A stretch of DNA of 64,000 bases, from NCBI GenBank assembly GCA_022749755.1, contig CM040449.1, forward strand, positions 10,946,363 to 11,010,362. Direction: 5' to 3'. The translations under genes were made by a program, and so were the position numbers. The stretch's first letter is position 1. Each line of letters starts with the position of its first letter. The notes below the pieces were generated by a model. That model was not told where the DNA came from. It was given only the letters and a program-made list of their open reading frames with translations, and ran no database searches. Origin of the DNA: Azadirachta indica (taxonomy: Eukaryota > Streptophyta > Magnoliopsida > Sapindales > Meliaceae). Of this stretch, positions 34,142 through 46,400 are shown piece by piece.

Positions 34142-34223
34142 CCCCATGTTTATCTTCTAATTGCCTTTCAGAAGATGATGGTGGAGCACAGTATACTCGA
34201 AATGAACTTGACTCTGCTATCAT
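31869..34223 (-). CDS. NPF (NRT1/PTR) transporter, NPF2.12/NPF2.13-like nitrate transporter
   Basis: Four exons on the minus strand, 34052-34223, 33711-33928, 32870-33444 and 31869-32781, encode 625 residues. The proton-coupling ExxER motif (ETFER) spans the start of exon 2, followed by the NPF core (GLLANFMVYLIRELHL, FISDAFAGRF, FGVDQFD, FFNWYYTSFTVV). The cytosolic loop SKLPLTSQFRFLNKAAVI and the second helix bundle follow, and the C-terminus has LDYFYYLLAGMGAVNFLYF. Overall it is closest, from memory, to Arabidopsis NPF2.13 (NRT1.7, phloem nitrate remobilisation) and NPF2.12 (NRT1.6); substrate is inferred from that. Two oddities: a run of ten histidines at about residues 28-37 encoded by a (CAT)n repeat, and GGIRSCS where the subfamily normally has GGIRPCS. 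The start is ATGATAGCAGAG; the frame stays open upstream but without another ATG. Confidence 0.93.
34109..34141 (-). repeat. (CAT)10 codon repeat encoding poly-His in the NPF gene
   Basis: The transcript-sense run of CAT codons encodes HGD followed by ten His and Gln-Leu. Pure CAT use with no CAC shows recent microsatellite expansion within coding sequence. Confidence 0.9.
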
Positions 34224-34283
34224 TTGTTTCTTTCTTTTTAATTTCCTGTTTGCTCCTAAATTAACCAAGCTGAACTTGCTCTG

Positions 34284-34291
34284 TATTTATA
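34284..34291 (-). promoter_or_regulatory. Probable TATA box of the NPF gene
   Basis: TATAAATA reads on the minus strand about 61 nt upstream of the ATG at 34223. Transcription would begin near 34255 with a short leader of about 30 nt. This is a motif and spacing call only. Confidence 0.5.
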
Positions 34292-34710
34292 TGTAAATCT
34301 TCACCTATTTCAAGGCATATATGCATGCAAAATTACATAGTTTATAGTGTGATGGGATTGAGTACTTGTTTATGCCTAGAGCACACACATGTCCGTATAA
34401 TTGCATGGTTCATTTACGTGTAAAGAGGAGTACAGTGATCAAAATTGCTCGTTGACCGCAATTGAGAGTAACGAGGAGCGATGTGTATGGAGTATACTTT
34501 CAAGGAGGCCGACAAGGCAATGTCTTTAATGTGCTGATCTCATATATTAATTGCTTACAATTAATGGTACCTTAATTTTATATATATAATTTTTTAATTT
34601 TTTTCACAATTTTTCTTTTTGATTTTTTAGTAGTGACGCATTGTTCTAGAAATGGTAATTAATATTAATTGAAAGCTAAGATATACATAGTTTAAATTTT
34701 TATTTTCATT

Positions 34711-34945
34711 AGAGCAAATATCTACTCTGACAATTTATTTATTAGGGGAGAAATACTTATGCTAGAATTTTGGTGTGTGTGTGTGTGTGCGCGCGCGCGC
34801 GTGTTAGAGCAAATATCTATTCTCACAATTTATTTATTAGGGGAGAAATAATTATGTTAGAATTTGTGTGTGTCTGTGTTAGAACAAATATCTACTCACA
34901 ATTTATTTATTAGAGGAGAAATAGTTATGCTAGAATTTGTGCGCG
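34711..34945 (+). repeat. Three-copy minisatellite with (GT)n(GC)n tract
   Basis: Units beginning AGAGCAAATATCTACTCTGA (34711), AGAGCAAATATCTATTCTCA (34806) and AGAACAAATATCTACTCACA (34881) each continue to TTATGCTAGAATTT and end in GT-rich sequence. Between copies 1 and 2 the tract at 34773-34803 is alternating GT then GC, a sequence prone to Z-DNA. Confidence 0.9.
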
Positions 34946-34950
34946 TGTTT

Positions 34951-35186
34951 GGAGGATGGATCAGTTGCCCTATAAATTTATGCATATTCAAATATTATAT
35001 TATGAATTGTTAGATTTAAACACTCTTGATAGATTAAATTGAATATAATATATATATTAATTACAGTATATTAATTACTAGTGTTGGATTTTATTTTAAT
35101 CGTTGGAGTGCTTAAATTCAATGGTCAACAATTGATATAAAAAATATATAAAAATATAGGACTGATAATTGTTCTCCTCTCTCCCT
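34951..35186. mobile_element. Fold-back (palindromic) MITE-like element, copy 1
   Basis: The left arm starts GGAGGATGGATCAGTTGCCC and the right arm ends CTGATAATTGTTCTCC. The arms are imperfect reverse complements meeting near ATTACAGTATATTAATTAC (about 35062). It has the same core as the elements at 35569, 40654 and 49367. Confidence 0.6.
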
Positions 35187-35545
35187 ACCACACACACATG
35201 CGTATATATAAAAAGAATCAACAGTCTCGTTATTGTTTTAAACATATTTTTGTATAATTTATAATTGTATAATTGATGTTCCATAATTAACGCATATGTC
35301 AAATTTAATCTAATTATTAAATGTGTTTAAATCTAACGATATACAAATAATATAAAGATGTATGTAAAATAATAAAGCTATTGGTTATTCTCCATATATA
35401 TATATGCATAATTAATATTTTATAATTAATGCATATACTAAATTTATTTTCAACCGTTGAATGTGTTTAAATTTAACTATTTACAAATGATGTAAAAATA
35501 TATATAAAATAATAGAGCTATTGATCCTTCTCATACACACACATA
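35187..35545 (+). repeat. Two partial copies of the fold-back family in tandem
   Basis: Two right-arm-like segments, about 35265-35390 and 35405-35535, share GTGTTTAAAT, CTAA..., TACAAAT, ...GTAAAATAATA and end in CTATTGGTTATTCTCC and CTATTGATCCTTCTC. They lack complete left arms. Confidence 0.55.
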
Positions 35546-35568
35546 TATATTATTGGAATGAAAAGCAA

Positions 35569-35801
35569 AGATTCATGGCTATAGATTTTTACACATTTAC
35601 TAATGCTCATTTTTTCAACAGTTATATTTATACACTTTTAATAGTTGAGATTGAATATAATATATATATTAATTATGGTATATTAATTATATATTAATTA
35701 TGTATACTAAATTTAATCTTAACTGTTAAAATATAAGATCCAATGATTTACAAATGATACAAGTATATATATAAAAATATGAGGCACCTCAATTCGTCTC
35801 T
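35569..35801. mobile_element. Fold-back MITE-like element, copy 2
   Basis: The left arm contains GATTTTTACACATTTA and TTTAATAGTTGAGATTGAAT. The right arm contains TTTAATCTTAACTGTTAAAA and ends ATGAGGCACCTCAATTCG. The arms pair around an AT-only centre (ATATTAATTATGGTATATTA). Confidence 0.6.
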
Positions 35802-37696
35802 TAAAATAAAATATAATATTTTTTGTCCAACGTCCTTGTCATTGTTGCTTTCATCAATGGGACCATATATAATAACATAATCTATTGAATTCTGGTGCTC
35901 ATTTTGCCACTTGTTTTAAACATTGCATTCATAAATTAATTATGTCAAAAATATAAAATAATTTTTTTTTTTAAATATGGTATAAATAATTAAAGATAAA
36001 AAGTATTTTACTTCTTAAACTTTAGTGTATTAAATTGATGTATTTTAATAATCTTATATAATCTTATACATAACCTAACAATAGGGACAACATAATAACT
36101 AAGAGATAATAACTAGATAAATTTAATAAGTATTTTTAAAATTACGAGAATTAATAGTAAAATGTACAATGTATAATTTTGAAAATATTATCTTCTATTT
36201 TAAAAAATAATTTTTTAACCCAAAAAAAAAAAACATTTTGACAAACTTATGAATTGTCAATTATAACAACTTTTCAGAGCCAAAATTTTCCAAGTTTCAA
36301 ATGAAAATCATGACTTGACACCCTGCCTACCTGCATAGTGTCAATGATCAATGCATGGAAGAAAAGTCTATATTCACTATTTCAAGGACAACCAGAGGGC
36401 CTTTGAGTTTTATGTTTTTACTATTGAAAATATAATTATTCATTTTATATCAGTTAAGTCCGTAACTGAACCATGACAAAAATAACTAAAAAAATTTCAA
36501 CATTAAAAAGTGCTCGTCATAACTAAACACATTTTTTAATGTCAAAAAATGTTTATAACGAAAACACATTTTTAATGTAAAAAAAGTTTATATTTTTTTC
36601 TTTATTTGTTGCTTAATTGTCGTAAGAAAAAAATTGATAAAGATTTGAACAGGTTATATACTTTTTCAAATTTTATGTTATATATTTTAACTTTGAGAAA
36701 TTTTTCAAAATAATTCTTATTTGGATCCAATTTACATCACATCCATCTAAAAAAAAATTATTAACCTACTCTAATATATATTTTTCGGACAGCTGTCTTA
36801 AATTTTTTTTATATTTTAAAATATTTTTTTAAATTTTTTTATTAACTTTCTCTTTTTACAAAAATCCTATTTTTCCTCCCCTAAAATCTCTCATTTCTAA
36901 CAATGGTGGTGGAATGAAGTAGATATATATATATATATATATTTTTTTTTTTTAGTATGAAATAAAGTGAATACGTAATTCATGATGTTTATAACATAAT
37001 GAGAATGTTAAAATATATTTTATAATAAGTTTTTTAATAAAATTATTGAATACATATTTTTGGATTATTTTGATAAAAAATACATGAATTTGGGATGAAT
37101 AGGTATCTTTTATATTTAATTTTTTTTAGATATAAATAATATGGATATATGTAGTAGAAATTTAGCCTGAATCTAAAAAAAATTGTTAGAATAAGACGAG
37201 ATATCTAAAAAATTAAAGAAAAAGGAAATAATTTTTGGGTAAAGACATTTTTTTTTTTGCCTTACCCAAAAATGAAGGTAATTTCAAATTAAGTCATTTT
37301 TTTTAAATTACTGAGAATAAAATATTTAATTTTTGAAATATGAAAGTTAAATATTTTATTTTTGTCATAAGATGATCTTCAAAAGCCTTGTTTGTTAATA
37401 AGATAATTACATAATTTTTGCTAAAAAAATAATACTTTACACCTAAGCAACTAATAATTTAGTATAAACTTACTTAAAAACTCGAAAAGCTATTGATAAC
37501 GACCCTAGGAGAAATTCGATAATTTCAATAAGAATCATTAAGAACCTATTTAGTACAAATAATTACAGCATGTTATATGAACAAAATCATAAGAATTCAG
37601 GGACTCAGATGCTATTATCCCTATACAAAATAGAATTTATTTGCACATCAAGAGCAACATTTTTCTCATTTTCTGTATGTCTGTCTAACCACCAAT

Positions 37697-40459
37697 ATGA
37701 AGATCAGAAGCATATCCAAATATCCCACGTCTCTCTTTTGTTTCTTTGTTCTAATTTCATCTTCATTGAGATTAAGCTCTGTTTTTGCTTTGAAAACTTG
37801 TGATTTTCCGGCAATCTTTAACTTGGGTGACTCCAATTGCGATACCGGCGGATTGGCTGCTGCTTTCACTCCTCCCGAACCCCCTTATGGCCGGACTTAC
37901 TTCCACATGCCGGCGGGTAGATTCTGCGATGGCCGGCTTATCATCGATTTCATTGGTATCATCCCTTTCTAATTGACATCAGCTTAGTTCACTTGAATTT
38001 CTTGCTTTTGCTTTTTCGTTGTATATATATGTGATGTTTGATAAAAACATTTTGTTTTAGTACAAATACATATATTAGTATTACAACTAGAGTTTAGAAA
38101 ATTTAGATGTATACGACTGTGACACAATCGTAACAGTAAAAATTTACTAAAAGTTTAGATGCATACAGTTACATACATCCCGTAAATCTTTATATATTAA
38201 GTGTCCGTTTGATTTGATTTTTTTATTGGATAAAAGGATTTTTTGAATGATAAAAGTCTTTTTCAAATTTTTTAATGCCGATAATAAAAAAAAACTTTTA
38301 GGAATTAAAAAAGTTATTTTTCTTTTATTGAAAGAAACTCAAAATTTGAGTTTTTGACAGTAGAACTTCCTTTTATTTTTTTAAAAGATAAAATTATCTA
38401 AAATATCCTTATTTTATTTTAAAAATTTTACGGTATTTTTTTAAAATAAAATATTAAAAAATTATTTATTAAAGTAATTACTGAAATTTTTCTTAAAAAT
38501 TATTTGTGACAACTAAACGATTAATAAACTTTTGTTAAAAGCTCTATTTATAAAATTTTTACGAATAAAATTTCTATTTTAAAAAGTTTTATTTAAAAAG
38601 TTATAGCAAACGGCCTCTAAGTGTGAAATAAATCTCACGTTTGATAAAAAGAGCGTCATAAATTATGGAAGAAACCTTACACTTAGCAGGACTTGAATAC
38701 ATACCCTAACTTGGGTGGCTTGATAAATACTTTTTTAATCACTAATATTTATCAGCTGTACACATGCACATTTATCATTTATTTAATTCATATTGGTATC
38801 ATTTTCTGTCTTCTGTTTCAGCTTTGTTTGCTTTTGCTTTTGCTTTTTTGGTTAATTATGGTATTACTTTAGGATTACTGTTGTAAGCCTTCTTTACTTT
38901 AAAAATAAAATAGTTTGATAACCACACGTTTACTCATAAATGAGTGGCTTAAAATTAACTAATAGAAAAAGTTTGCGTGGAAATTTCAGCTGGGAGCTTT
39001 GGTCTACCATATCTCAATGCATACCTTGATTCATTAGGAACCAACTTCACTCATGGTGTCAATTTTGCTACAGCAGCAGCAACTATTAGACTACCAACTC
39101 AAATCATACCCAATGGTGGATTCAGCCCTTTCTACTTGGATGTGCAATTTGATCAATTCACTCAATTCAAATCAAGATCACAGATGATTAGAGCAAAAGG
39201 TGGAATCTTTGCAAATTTAATGCCCAAGGAGGAATATTTTTCCAAGGGTTTATATACTTTTGATATTGGTCAGAATGATCTTGGGGCTGGATTCTTTGCT
39301 AATATGTCTGTAGAGGAAGTGAATGCTTCTGTCCCTGATATAATCAACGAGTTCTCAGCAAATATTAAGAATATATACAATAACTTGGGTGGTAGATCAT
39401 TTTGGATACATAACACAGGACCGATTGGTTGCCTGCCTTATGTTTTTGTCAGTTTCCCTTCAGCAGTCAAAGACTCTGTTGGTTGTGCAAAGCCCTTCAA
39501 TGATGTAGCTCAGAATTTTAATCTCAATTTGAAGAATGCTGTTCTTCAACTCAGGAAAGATTTTCCTTTAGCTGCTTTCACTTACGTAGACGTCTACTCC
39601 ATCAAGTACTCCCTCTTCAAGGAACCAAACAAATATGGTAAGTCAGTTGTACCTAAAAATTATAATATTAGATAATTTTTTAAATAGACGTTTTTTAAAA
39701 ACACCTTTAACTAATAGAGTTTTTATAAGAAAAAGTTTGTGATAAAATTTTATTAATCATTTAATTATTACAAATAAATTTTGAAAAACTTTGAATAATT
39801 ATTTTTTTAATATTTTATTTTTAAAAAAAAATAACGTAAAATTTTTTAAAATAAAATAAGAGTATTTTAAAAAATTTTACTTTTTAAAAAGGTACTAAAA
39901 ATTTTATCGTTAAATGTCTAAATTGTGAGCTTCTTTTAGTAGAAATAAAATAGTTTTTTAATTCTAAAAAATTTTTTTTAGTAACATTTAAAAATTTAAC
40001 AAAAAATTTTATCATTAAAAAATTCGTGTTGCTAACAAAAAAGTCAAATTAAACAGATATTTAATACACATATGGGATGGGATATAGAACAATTAATTAA
40101 ATGAATTTTTATTATTATAAAATTGACAATTAGTAACATAAATTCTCGATATATAAATTAATTAAATTAAATTAAATTGGGATGCAGGATTTGAGCTTCC
40201 TTTGGTAGCCTGCTGCGGGTATGGAGGGAAATACAACTTCACCGGTACTGCTCAATGTGGGCAATCTGTTGTTTTGAATGGTACCAAAATTACAGTGGGA
40301 TCTTGTGATAATCCATCGGTTAGAGTAAATTGGGATGGAATTCACTACACTGAGGCTGCAAACAAATTTATTTTTGACCAAATGTCAACTGGTGCTTTCT
40401 CTGAACCCCCAATTCCATTGAAGATGGCTTGTCAATCAAACCTATCATTAGTGGATTGA
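37697..40459 (+). CDS. GDSL esterase/lipase, secreted (ENOD8/At3g26430-like)
   Basis: Three exons, 37697-37955, 38990-39637 and 40188-40459, encode 392 residues; phases close. Residues 1-30 form a signal peptide (SLFCFFVLISSSLRLSSVFA). Block I is FNLGDSNCDTGG, with the catalytic Ser in GDSN as is usual for this subfamily. Block III is GQNDLG (oxyanion Asn), and the C-terminal WDGIHYTEAAN supplies the Asp and His of the catalytic triad. Conserved family stretches include PAGRFCDGRLIIDFI, NTGPIGCLP and PLVACCGYGGKYNF. Possible N-glycosylation sites (NFT, NMS, NAS) agree with an apoplastic enzyme. Substrate is unknown: related enzymes act on cell-wall acetyl esters or lipids. Both introns carry related MITE-like inserts in opposite orientation around exon 2 (see findings). 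Confidence 0.93.
38205..38617 (+). mobile_element. hAT-like MITE in GDSL intron 1
   Basis: The element starts CCGTTTGATTTG and ends AGCAAACGGCCTC, giving a short inverted repeat with core CCGTTTG. It is flanked on both sides by the 7-bp direct repeat TAAGTGT (38198-38204 and 38618-38624). Short CCGTTTG-type ends and a 7-8 bp target duplication fit hAT-derived MITEs. No transposase is present. Confidence 0.72.
39684..40057 (-). mobile_element. Related MITE in GDSL intron 2, opposite orientation
   Basis: Read on the minus strand it begins TCTGTTTAATTTGAC, like TCCGTTTGATTTG at 38204, and shares a long internal block with it (CTTATTTTATTTTAAAAA, then TTTTACG, then AAAATAAAATATTAAAAA, then GATTAATAAA). 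Ends are eroded and no clear target duplication remains, so it is the older insertion. Confidence 0.65.
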
Positions 40460-43400
40460 TTGAAGGCATATATATATATAAATATATTATAGCTTAACTC
40501 GTATTTGAATATATAAATAATGGGGAAAACAACATTTGGGTTTCTGATTTTTTTAGAGAATTTTTATAATAAATAAGGACTTAGTTTATTTAATTTATTT
40601 GTGTTGATTATGCATTGAATTATTAACTTTAATCATATATATATATATATATAAAGAGGATTAGTAGTCATATATTTTTATATATATGTTTACACTCATT
40701 TATAAACTATTTAGATATATGCAATTCTAACAATTAAAATTAAATTTAATGAATATAATTAATATATAATTAATGTATATGTTAAATTTAATCTCAAACA
40801 TTGGAAGTATATAAATTAGTATAAAAATATAAGGCAATCAATTATTCCCTATATAAAGTTTACACATATTCATATATTATTTGTTGAACTATTAATATCA
40901 ATCTATTTTCGACGGTTTGAAATTAATTATGATATATTAATTATATATGTTATATTCAATTTTAAACATTAAAAGTGTGTAAATCTGATGATTAATAAAT
41001 AGTATAAAAATATATATAAATTTATTAGGCTGCGGATCTATCCCATAACTAAGAGTATTAATCATTGAATATAGAAACCCTTTTGATATATATCGCAATT
41101 AATACTATTTTATTGGCATCTAACAATCCATTTCTTCGAATTTCTTCGAAATCCTACCTTGATTTTGTTTGAGTATAAATTAGTGTACAATAATTGACAT
41201 GTAATTCACTCTATAATCCCAAACTTCTTGTATTTTCTTAAGAGATTTATAAGATAAATCAACTCAATGACATATTAATTCAAAGAGTTAATTTAAAAAT
41301 GAATTTATTTATTTATTTATTGTTTTTAAAAAATAATTTTAATAACATTTTTTTTACAAACAACTGTCCTAAACTAATTTTTTTTTCTAGCTATGCTCCG
41401 CCCATTTAAAACCTACCTTTAAATGGTTTTATATGTGACGTTGTATAAATTTTAATATTGAAATTAGATATAAACAAACTCTTACTTTTACTATGGTATT
41501 ACTCTACCTTATAGTGTGAAATTACTCTCTAATATAAAGATAGATATCATATTAAATATGTATAAATATTTCGGATAAAATATAACTGTTATATCTAAAC
41601 TTTTTATAAATATATAGTGTAATATATTAGTAAATTATAATGTAACACTAAAATTAAAAAAGGGGATAACTTCTAATCTTAGTATTTTATTTATAGAAAG
41701 GATCAACAATTAGAAAAAATTTACAACCCAATTTTTTAAGTTGAAATTCAACTATTAATTTCTACCCCTACTAAATATTTATTTGCAAAAGAAATTAATT
41801 AATATTCACACAAGGTGGTGGGTAAGAGACTCTTACCGTTTTGATTAAGAGGAATGAATGACTTTCTATCTGAATCTTTAGTTCAAAGCATTGATTTGAT
41901 TCATCATTCAATTTAGAATGAACCTTTCTTGTTTGGCTGCAAAAATCACATCAGAATTGTGTAGACATTTACTTTGTCAAATGCTCTCTCTTTAGCTACC
42001 TACCCAAAGAAAATAAAATATGGTGAGTTTGAAAAATTCTAAAATTTCTAGATTTTTGACCTGTTACAAATTTTTAAAACTTTGGGCTAACTTGAGGGGC
42101 CCCAGATTACAGAATCGAGCCCAATATACAAGCCTTAAGGCCCGATGTATTTATAGTTCATAGAGCTAGAATACAATCAGGCCCATTATACTCTTAAGGT
42201 TTTACATCTATCACTTGCTCGGATTTATTTGGGAATTTTTTTAAAATGGCCAGTTTTATATCTCAAAATTCAATTTTGATCACTATTTAAAAGATTATTC
42301 ATTTTTTACCAGACTCACAATAATCGATCCAAAATATCTTCATGACTAACTTTTCAATTCCAATTTTTTACAAATTCGAAAGTCAATTTCAAATTAGAAA
42401 AAATTTTCTAATTTTAGAATTTATAGAAAGCTGAAAGTTGGTCAAGAGAACATTCTGATTCAAATATTCTGAGTGGTGAAAAATGATAACGTAGTCAAAA
42501 TTAAATTTTGAGGGAGATACGTTATATTTAGTATAATTCTAGATTTTTTTCTTTGTTTTTGCCCTAAAAATTATAATATTTATATTTTAATCCTCACAAT
42601 ATTATACTCCTTGACTTCGCCCTTCATTGATTTATCATAACAACGTACTTATACAGACTTTTTTATTTAATTAAAAGTCGTCGATTTGTAAGAATAAATA
42701 TAAAATTAAACTTACATCATATAATTCATATTAACGAGTGTGATTCTATTGTTGAAGCTCCAGAAAGATGTATATAATATTTTATAATATTTTATAGTTT
42801 TTTTTTAATTTTGGGAGGAGAAAATTGAATGAACCGTGGAGCCAGCGAAAACAGAGTTGAAATCAATCATTTTAGGGGAGTGGATGTGTAAAGACGAAAG
42901 AAAGACATGTTAATGAGTCAACAAACAATCAAAGAAATGCAGTCTTTTCCAGTTTCTTACATGTCCCATTCCTGTCTCTCGGTTTCCCCACAATCAACTA
43001 GAATTCAATTTCAATTTGCCCATTCACGTAAAAAAAAAAAAATTCTAAAATAATGATAATAAAAAAATAGAATACTTCCCTTGCAATTCAATTATTTAAT
43101 TATATTATATTTTAATTTGATGTGATATAATGAAAATATTCTAGATTTTTTTTAAAAAAAAATTATGGTGTTAAATAGGACGAGCTACAAGATGTAACCC
43201 GAGACACATTTCAATTTCATAGATTGTTAATTTAATATAAATATATGTATATTTGTATTTGGAAGTTTCCCAAAATTTTCAAAAGTAGTTATCAATTTCA
43301 ATTTTGAACAAACTTAATTTAATCTAAATCTAATCATGTGTGTCTTTTTACAAAAATTAAATTCTTAAATTTTATCTTATATTATGATTTTCTTTTGTAT

Positions 43401-46400
43401 GCATGTAAGTAAAATATATACTTTATCATTATTATTTTAAAGAATTTTATTCGAGTATTCTCGACACAATGCACTATTTGTATTAAATTTTTATTGACTT
43501 TTTAATGATTGATTAAGAGTTTCACATGACATCGATCCAATCCTGATAAAATCAAGAATTTTTCTATTTTTAGTTTAAATTATTTAACAAGAAAAAGAAA
43601 AATTTTTAGAATATCTTATCAAGAACAAACAAAAAAGCATAATCTTCTCTTCATGAGATGCCCATAAAGTAGGGTCTTGAGTTTTTTTTTTTTTTTTAAA
43701 TTATATCAAAGATTAATTTCCCTACTTTAATTTACTGTTTGAAATTGTTTGCAAGTCAATAAGAGGAAGAAAATTAAAGCACTTAAATTTTTCTCGGGAA
43801 TCAAACAGGAAAAAAGAAGGATAGAAAGTTTAAACCAATAGAAAAAAAAAGGGCAGTTGGTTGAGCCTTTGTGAAATTTTTTGTCATGTGGGATTGTTTC
43901 CTAAATCAAATTGCAATGAAGAGAAAGAAGAAATTAGATAAAAGTTTAGGTAGGTAGCTAGGCCTACCAAAGTGTCTAAAAGTCTAAAATGCAACAATTT
44001 TCAGAGCTATATGGATAGAATTTTCTCTCCCTTTTTCTTTCATGTGAGAGAAAGAAAGCAATTTTGTGATTCTTAAAAGGCTAAAGTTGACTAGCAAGAG
44101 CTTCACGAAGAAGCACTTTTTTTTTTTTTTACTTACTTTTACCTTATAACCAAAGCAAAGAAACTAAAGCTGCAGCCCTTCATTGTTCTGACCAAGTGTG
44201 AGTGAAATCTTCAATTTTGGTGGATGGAAATCGATTTGATTTTTTTCGAATGAATTTCTATTCGTATATATATAAATTAAACAAAAATACTCATTAATTT
44301 TAATACGGGCCAAAATTTTGAAAATATTTGATAATCAATTGAATCAACTATCACCAATAAAGTTTCAGACAAAATATCGATATTTATTTATCAAATTTGT
44401 GAGATAATTAAAGAAGTATTAGTCAGAAAATAAAAGGAAGATATAAGTGTTTAACTATATTTTGAATAAAAAATTTTTCTAAGTTTTCTAATAATCATTA
44501 TCGAATCATAATCGAGTGTTTATCATCTTATCGAGGGATAAAAAATTTAACTCTCTTCAAATATAAGAAAATATTATTTTTTTTCAATATTGAAAGTTAA
44601 AATCATTAAAAATTGTATAACTGAATTATAACAATACTAATTACGGATAGAGTCTTAGAAGACATTTGAGTAATTAATTAAAATTATAGCTACGTGTGTG
44701 CATTCTTTCCTCCGTGATTAATTGCAAAAATAATTCTTGTGCTAATTAATAATGTTATGTTAGTTGACATATTCTTGAACGTGTTTTGAATTTGCAATAC
44801 TGACTGGTCTTGAAAACCAAGTCTCAACTTTCAAACTAAGCAGTCAGCCCGCTGTTAGTTTATATGGGTGTGACTTTTTATTAATTAAATTTGGAAGGTT
44901 TCTTTCTTAAATAATATTATGAGATAATAACATTACGGTCCCTGTACTTTTATCTATTGCGTATAAGGAGATGGTTTATTTCATTTATATTAAATAGGTC
45001 TTTAATAATTCCTATCAAAATGATCATGAATTCTTTATTGTCAACCATCATAATATAAGAATATTATCTAAGTTAAAATTTAATATTATATAAAAATTTT
45101 TAATAATTTTAATAGAGGTAATTAATTTTAATGATACTTATTTTCATATTTCAACTTGAAATCAGATGTTTGATATTTTTCATATGTTTGTGAGAATAAA
45201 TTTATTTTTTATATATTAGAATTGACTATTTTTAAGTGAGAATAGATTTTAAAGCTGGGTTTCAATATTATTTGACCACAAATGATCTCAAGAGATCCTA
45301 AGTACAATATAAGGTTAGATATTAAAAAAAAAACAGTTGCAATCAGGTAAAAGATCTATATGATATAAACAGATAAATTATGTCTTTATTCATAAAAACA
45401 TAAAAATTCAAAGAGTTGAATGTTACTACATGCAATATTATAGCTGCAAATTTTCGTAATTTTATTTTATTTTACAGGTAGAATCTTTACGTATCAAGTC
45501 CAACAAAATTGAATTATTAGATTTGAAACCCAACATCATCCTCAAATACTTTTCTTCTTCACAAAAATAACTTATGATGAAGAGTTCAATTGCAATATTT
45601 TAGGTTTTTTAGGTTGCCCGTTATACTTTTCTTAACAACAATAACTAACGTTAAAGTGTTGAATTCAATTTTCTTTTTTTAGGGTTTTTTAAGTTGCCCT
45701 ATATTTGCTTTTAGTGACTAGTCGTCTATTTGGGCGTTTGATAGTCAATGGAATGAAATTCAGGCTATATATTATACTTAGGCAATGAAACAAATGAACG
45801 CAGCCATAATTCTCTTAGCCTCTTCTTCTTTCTTGTGTAGTGGTTAGATTAAGTTGGGTGCTATATTCATGCCTTGTCATTTTCGTCCACTCCATTCAAG
45901 GCTTTTCTAAGCATCGATTGTGGTCCTTTTGTCACAAAAATGGTCCCATTTCTAGAGCTTGGCTTTGGACAATTTCTTGTAGCCAATGTCATTGTGAACA
46001 AAATCAAATAGCCTTCACACATGCAATAGATCACTAGCATGTGGAACAATTAATACATATATATTATCAAGTGCGGATATTCACACTTTATAAAAATGAA
46101 TTTAGTGTTAAAAAATATAAGTTTAAACTACAAGTTATTGTTTTGTGTCAAATCGGTGTTATTTTGATACAAAACGATGCTGATTAATTTAGATTAAATA
46201 AGAATTTTAAAAGCGTGAATATTCGAAAGAGATAATTAAGTACTATATGTATTTTTTATAAGAAAAAGAAAGGAAGAAAAGAGAAAATTCATTCACAATA
46301 GTTTCAAACAATATTTAAATAGATTTCAAATTAAGGATGACAAGATTTTTCATAGGTTTGGTCCTATGAAATCCATTTCAAATAAAATAAAATTGAAATG

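Larger units (their letters stand above)
34292..37696. other. Repeat-rich intergenic region, no gene seen
   Basis: It holds a three-copy minisatellite (34711-34945) and a cluster of fold-back elements (34951-35801), both listed separately. 35802-37696 is AT-rich with no codon structure. A lone right end of the GGTCCCTAAA-type family (GGGACTCAGATGCTATTATC at about 37600-37619) lies just upstream of the GDSL gene, in its promoter. Confidence 0.6.

Noticed and set aside
34711..34945. CRISPR-like array (three spaced repeats)
   Set aside because: This is a plant nuclear genome; the units are a contiguous minisatellite with microsatellite spacers, not unique spacers.
45840..46049. Open frames on both strands in a patch of even composition
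   Set aside because: Neither translation matches a family I know, and there are no convincing splice partners; kept only as a note in the gap entry.
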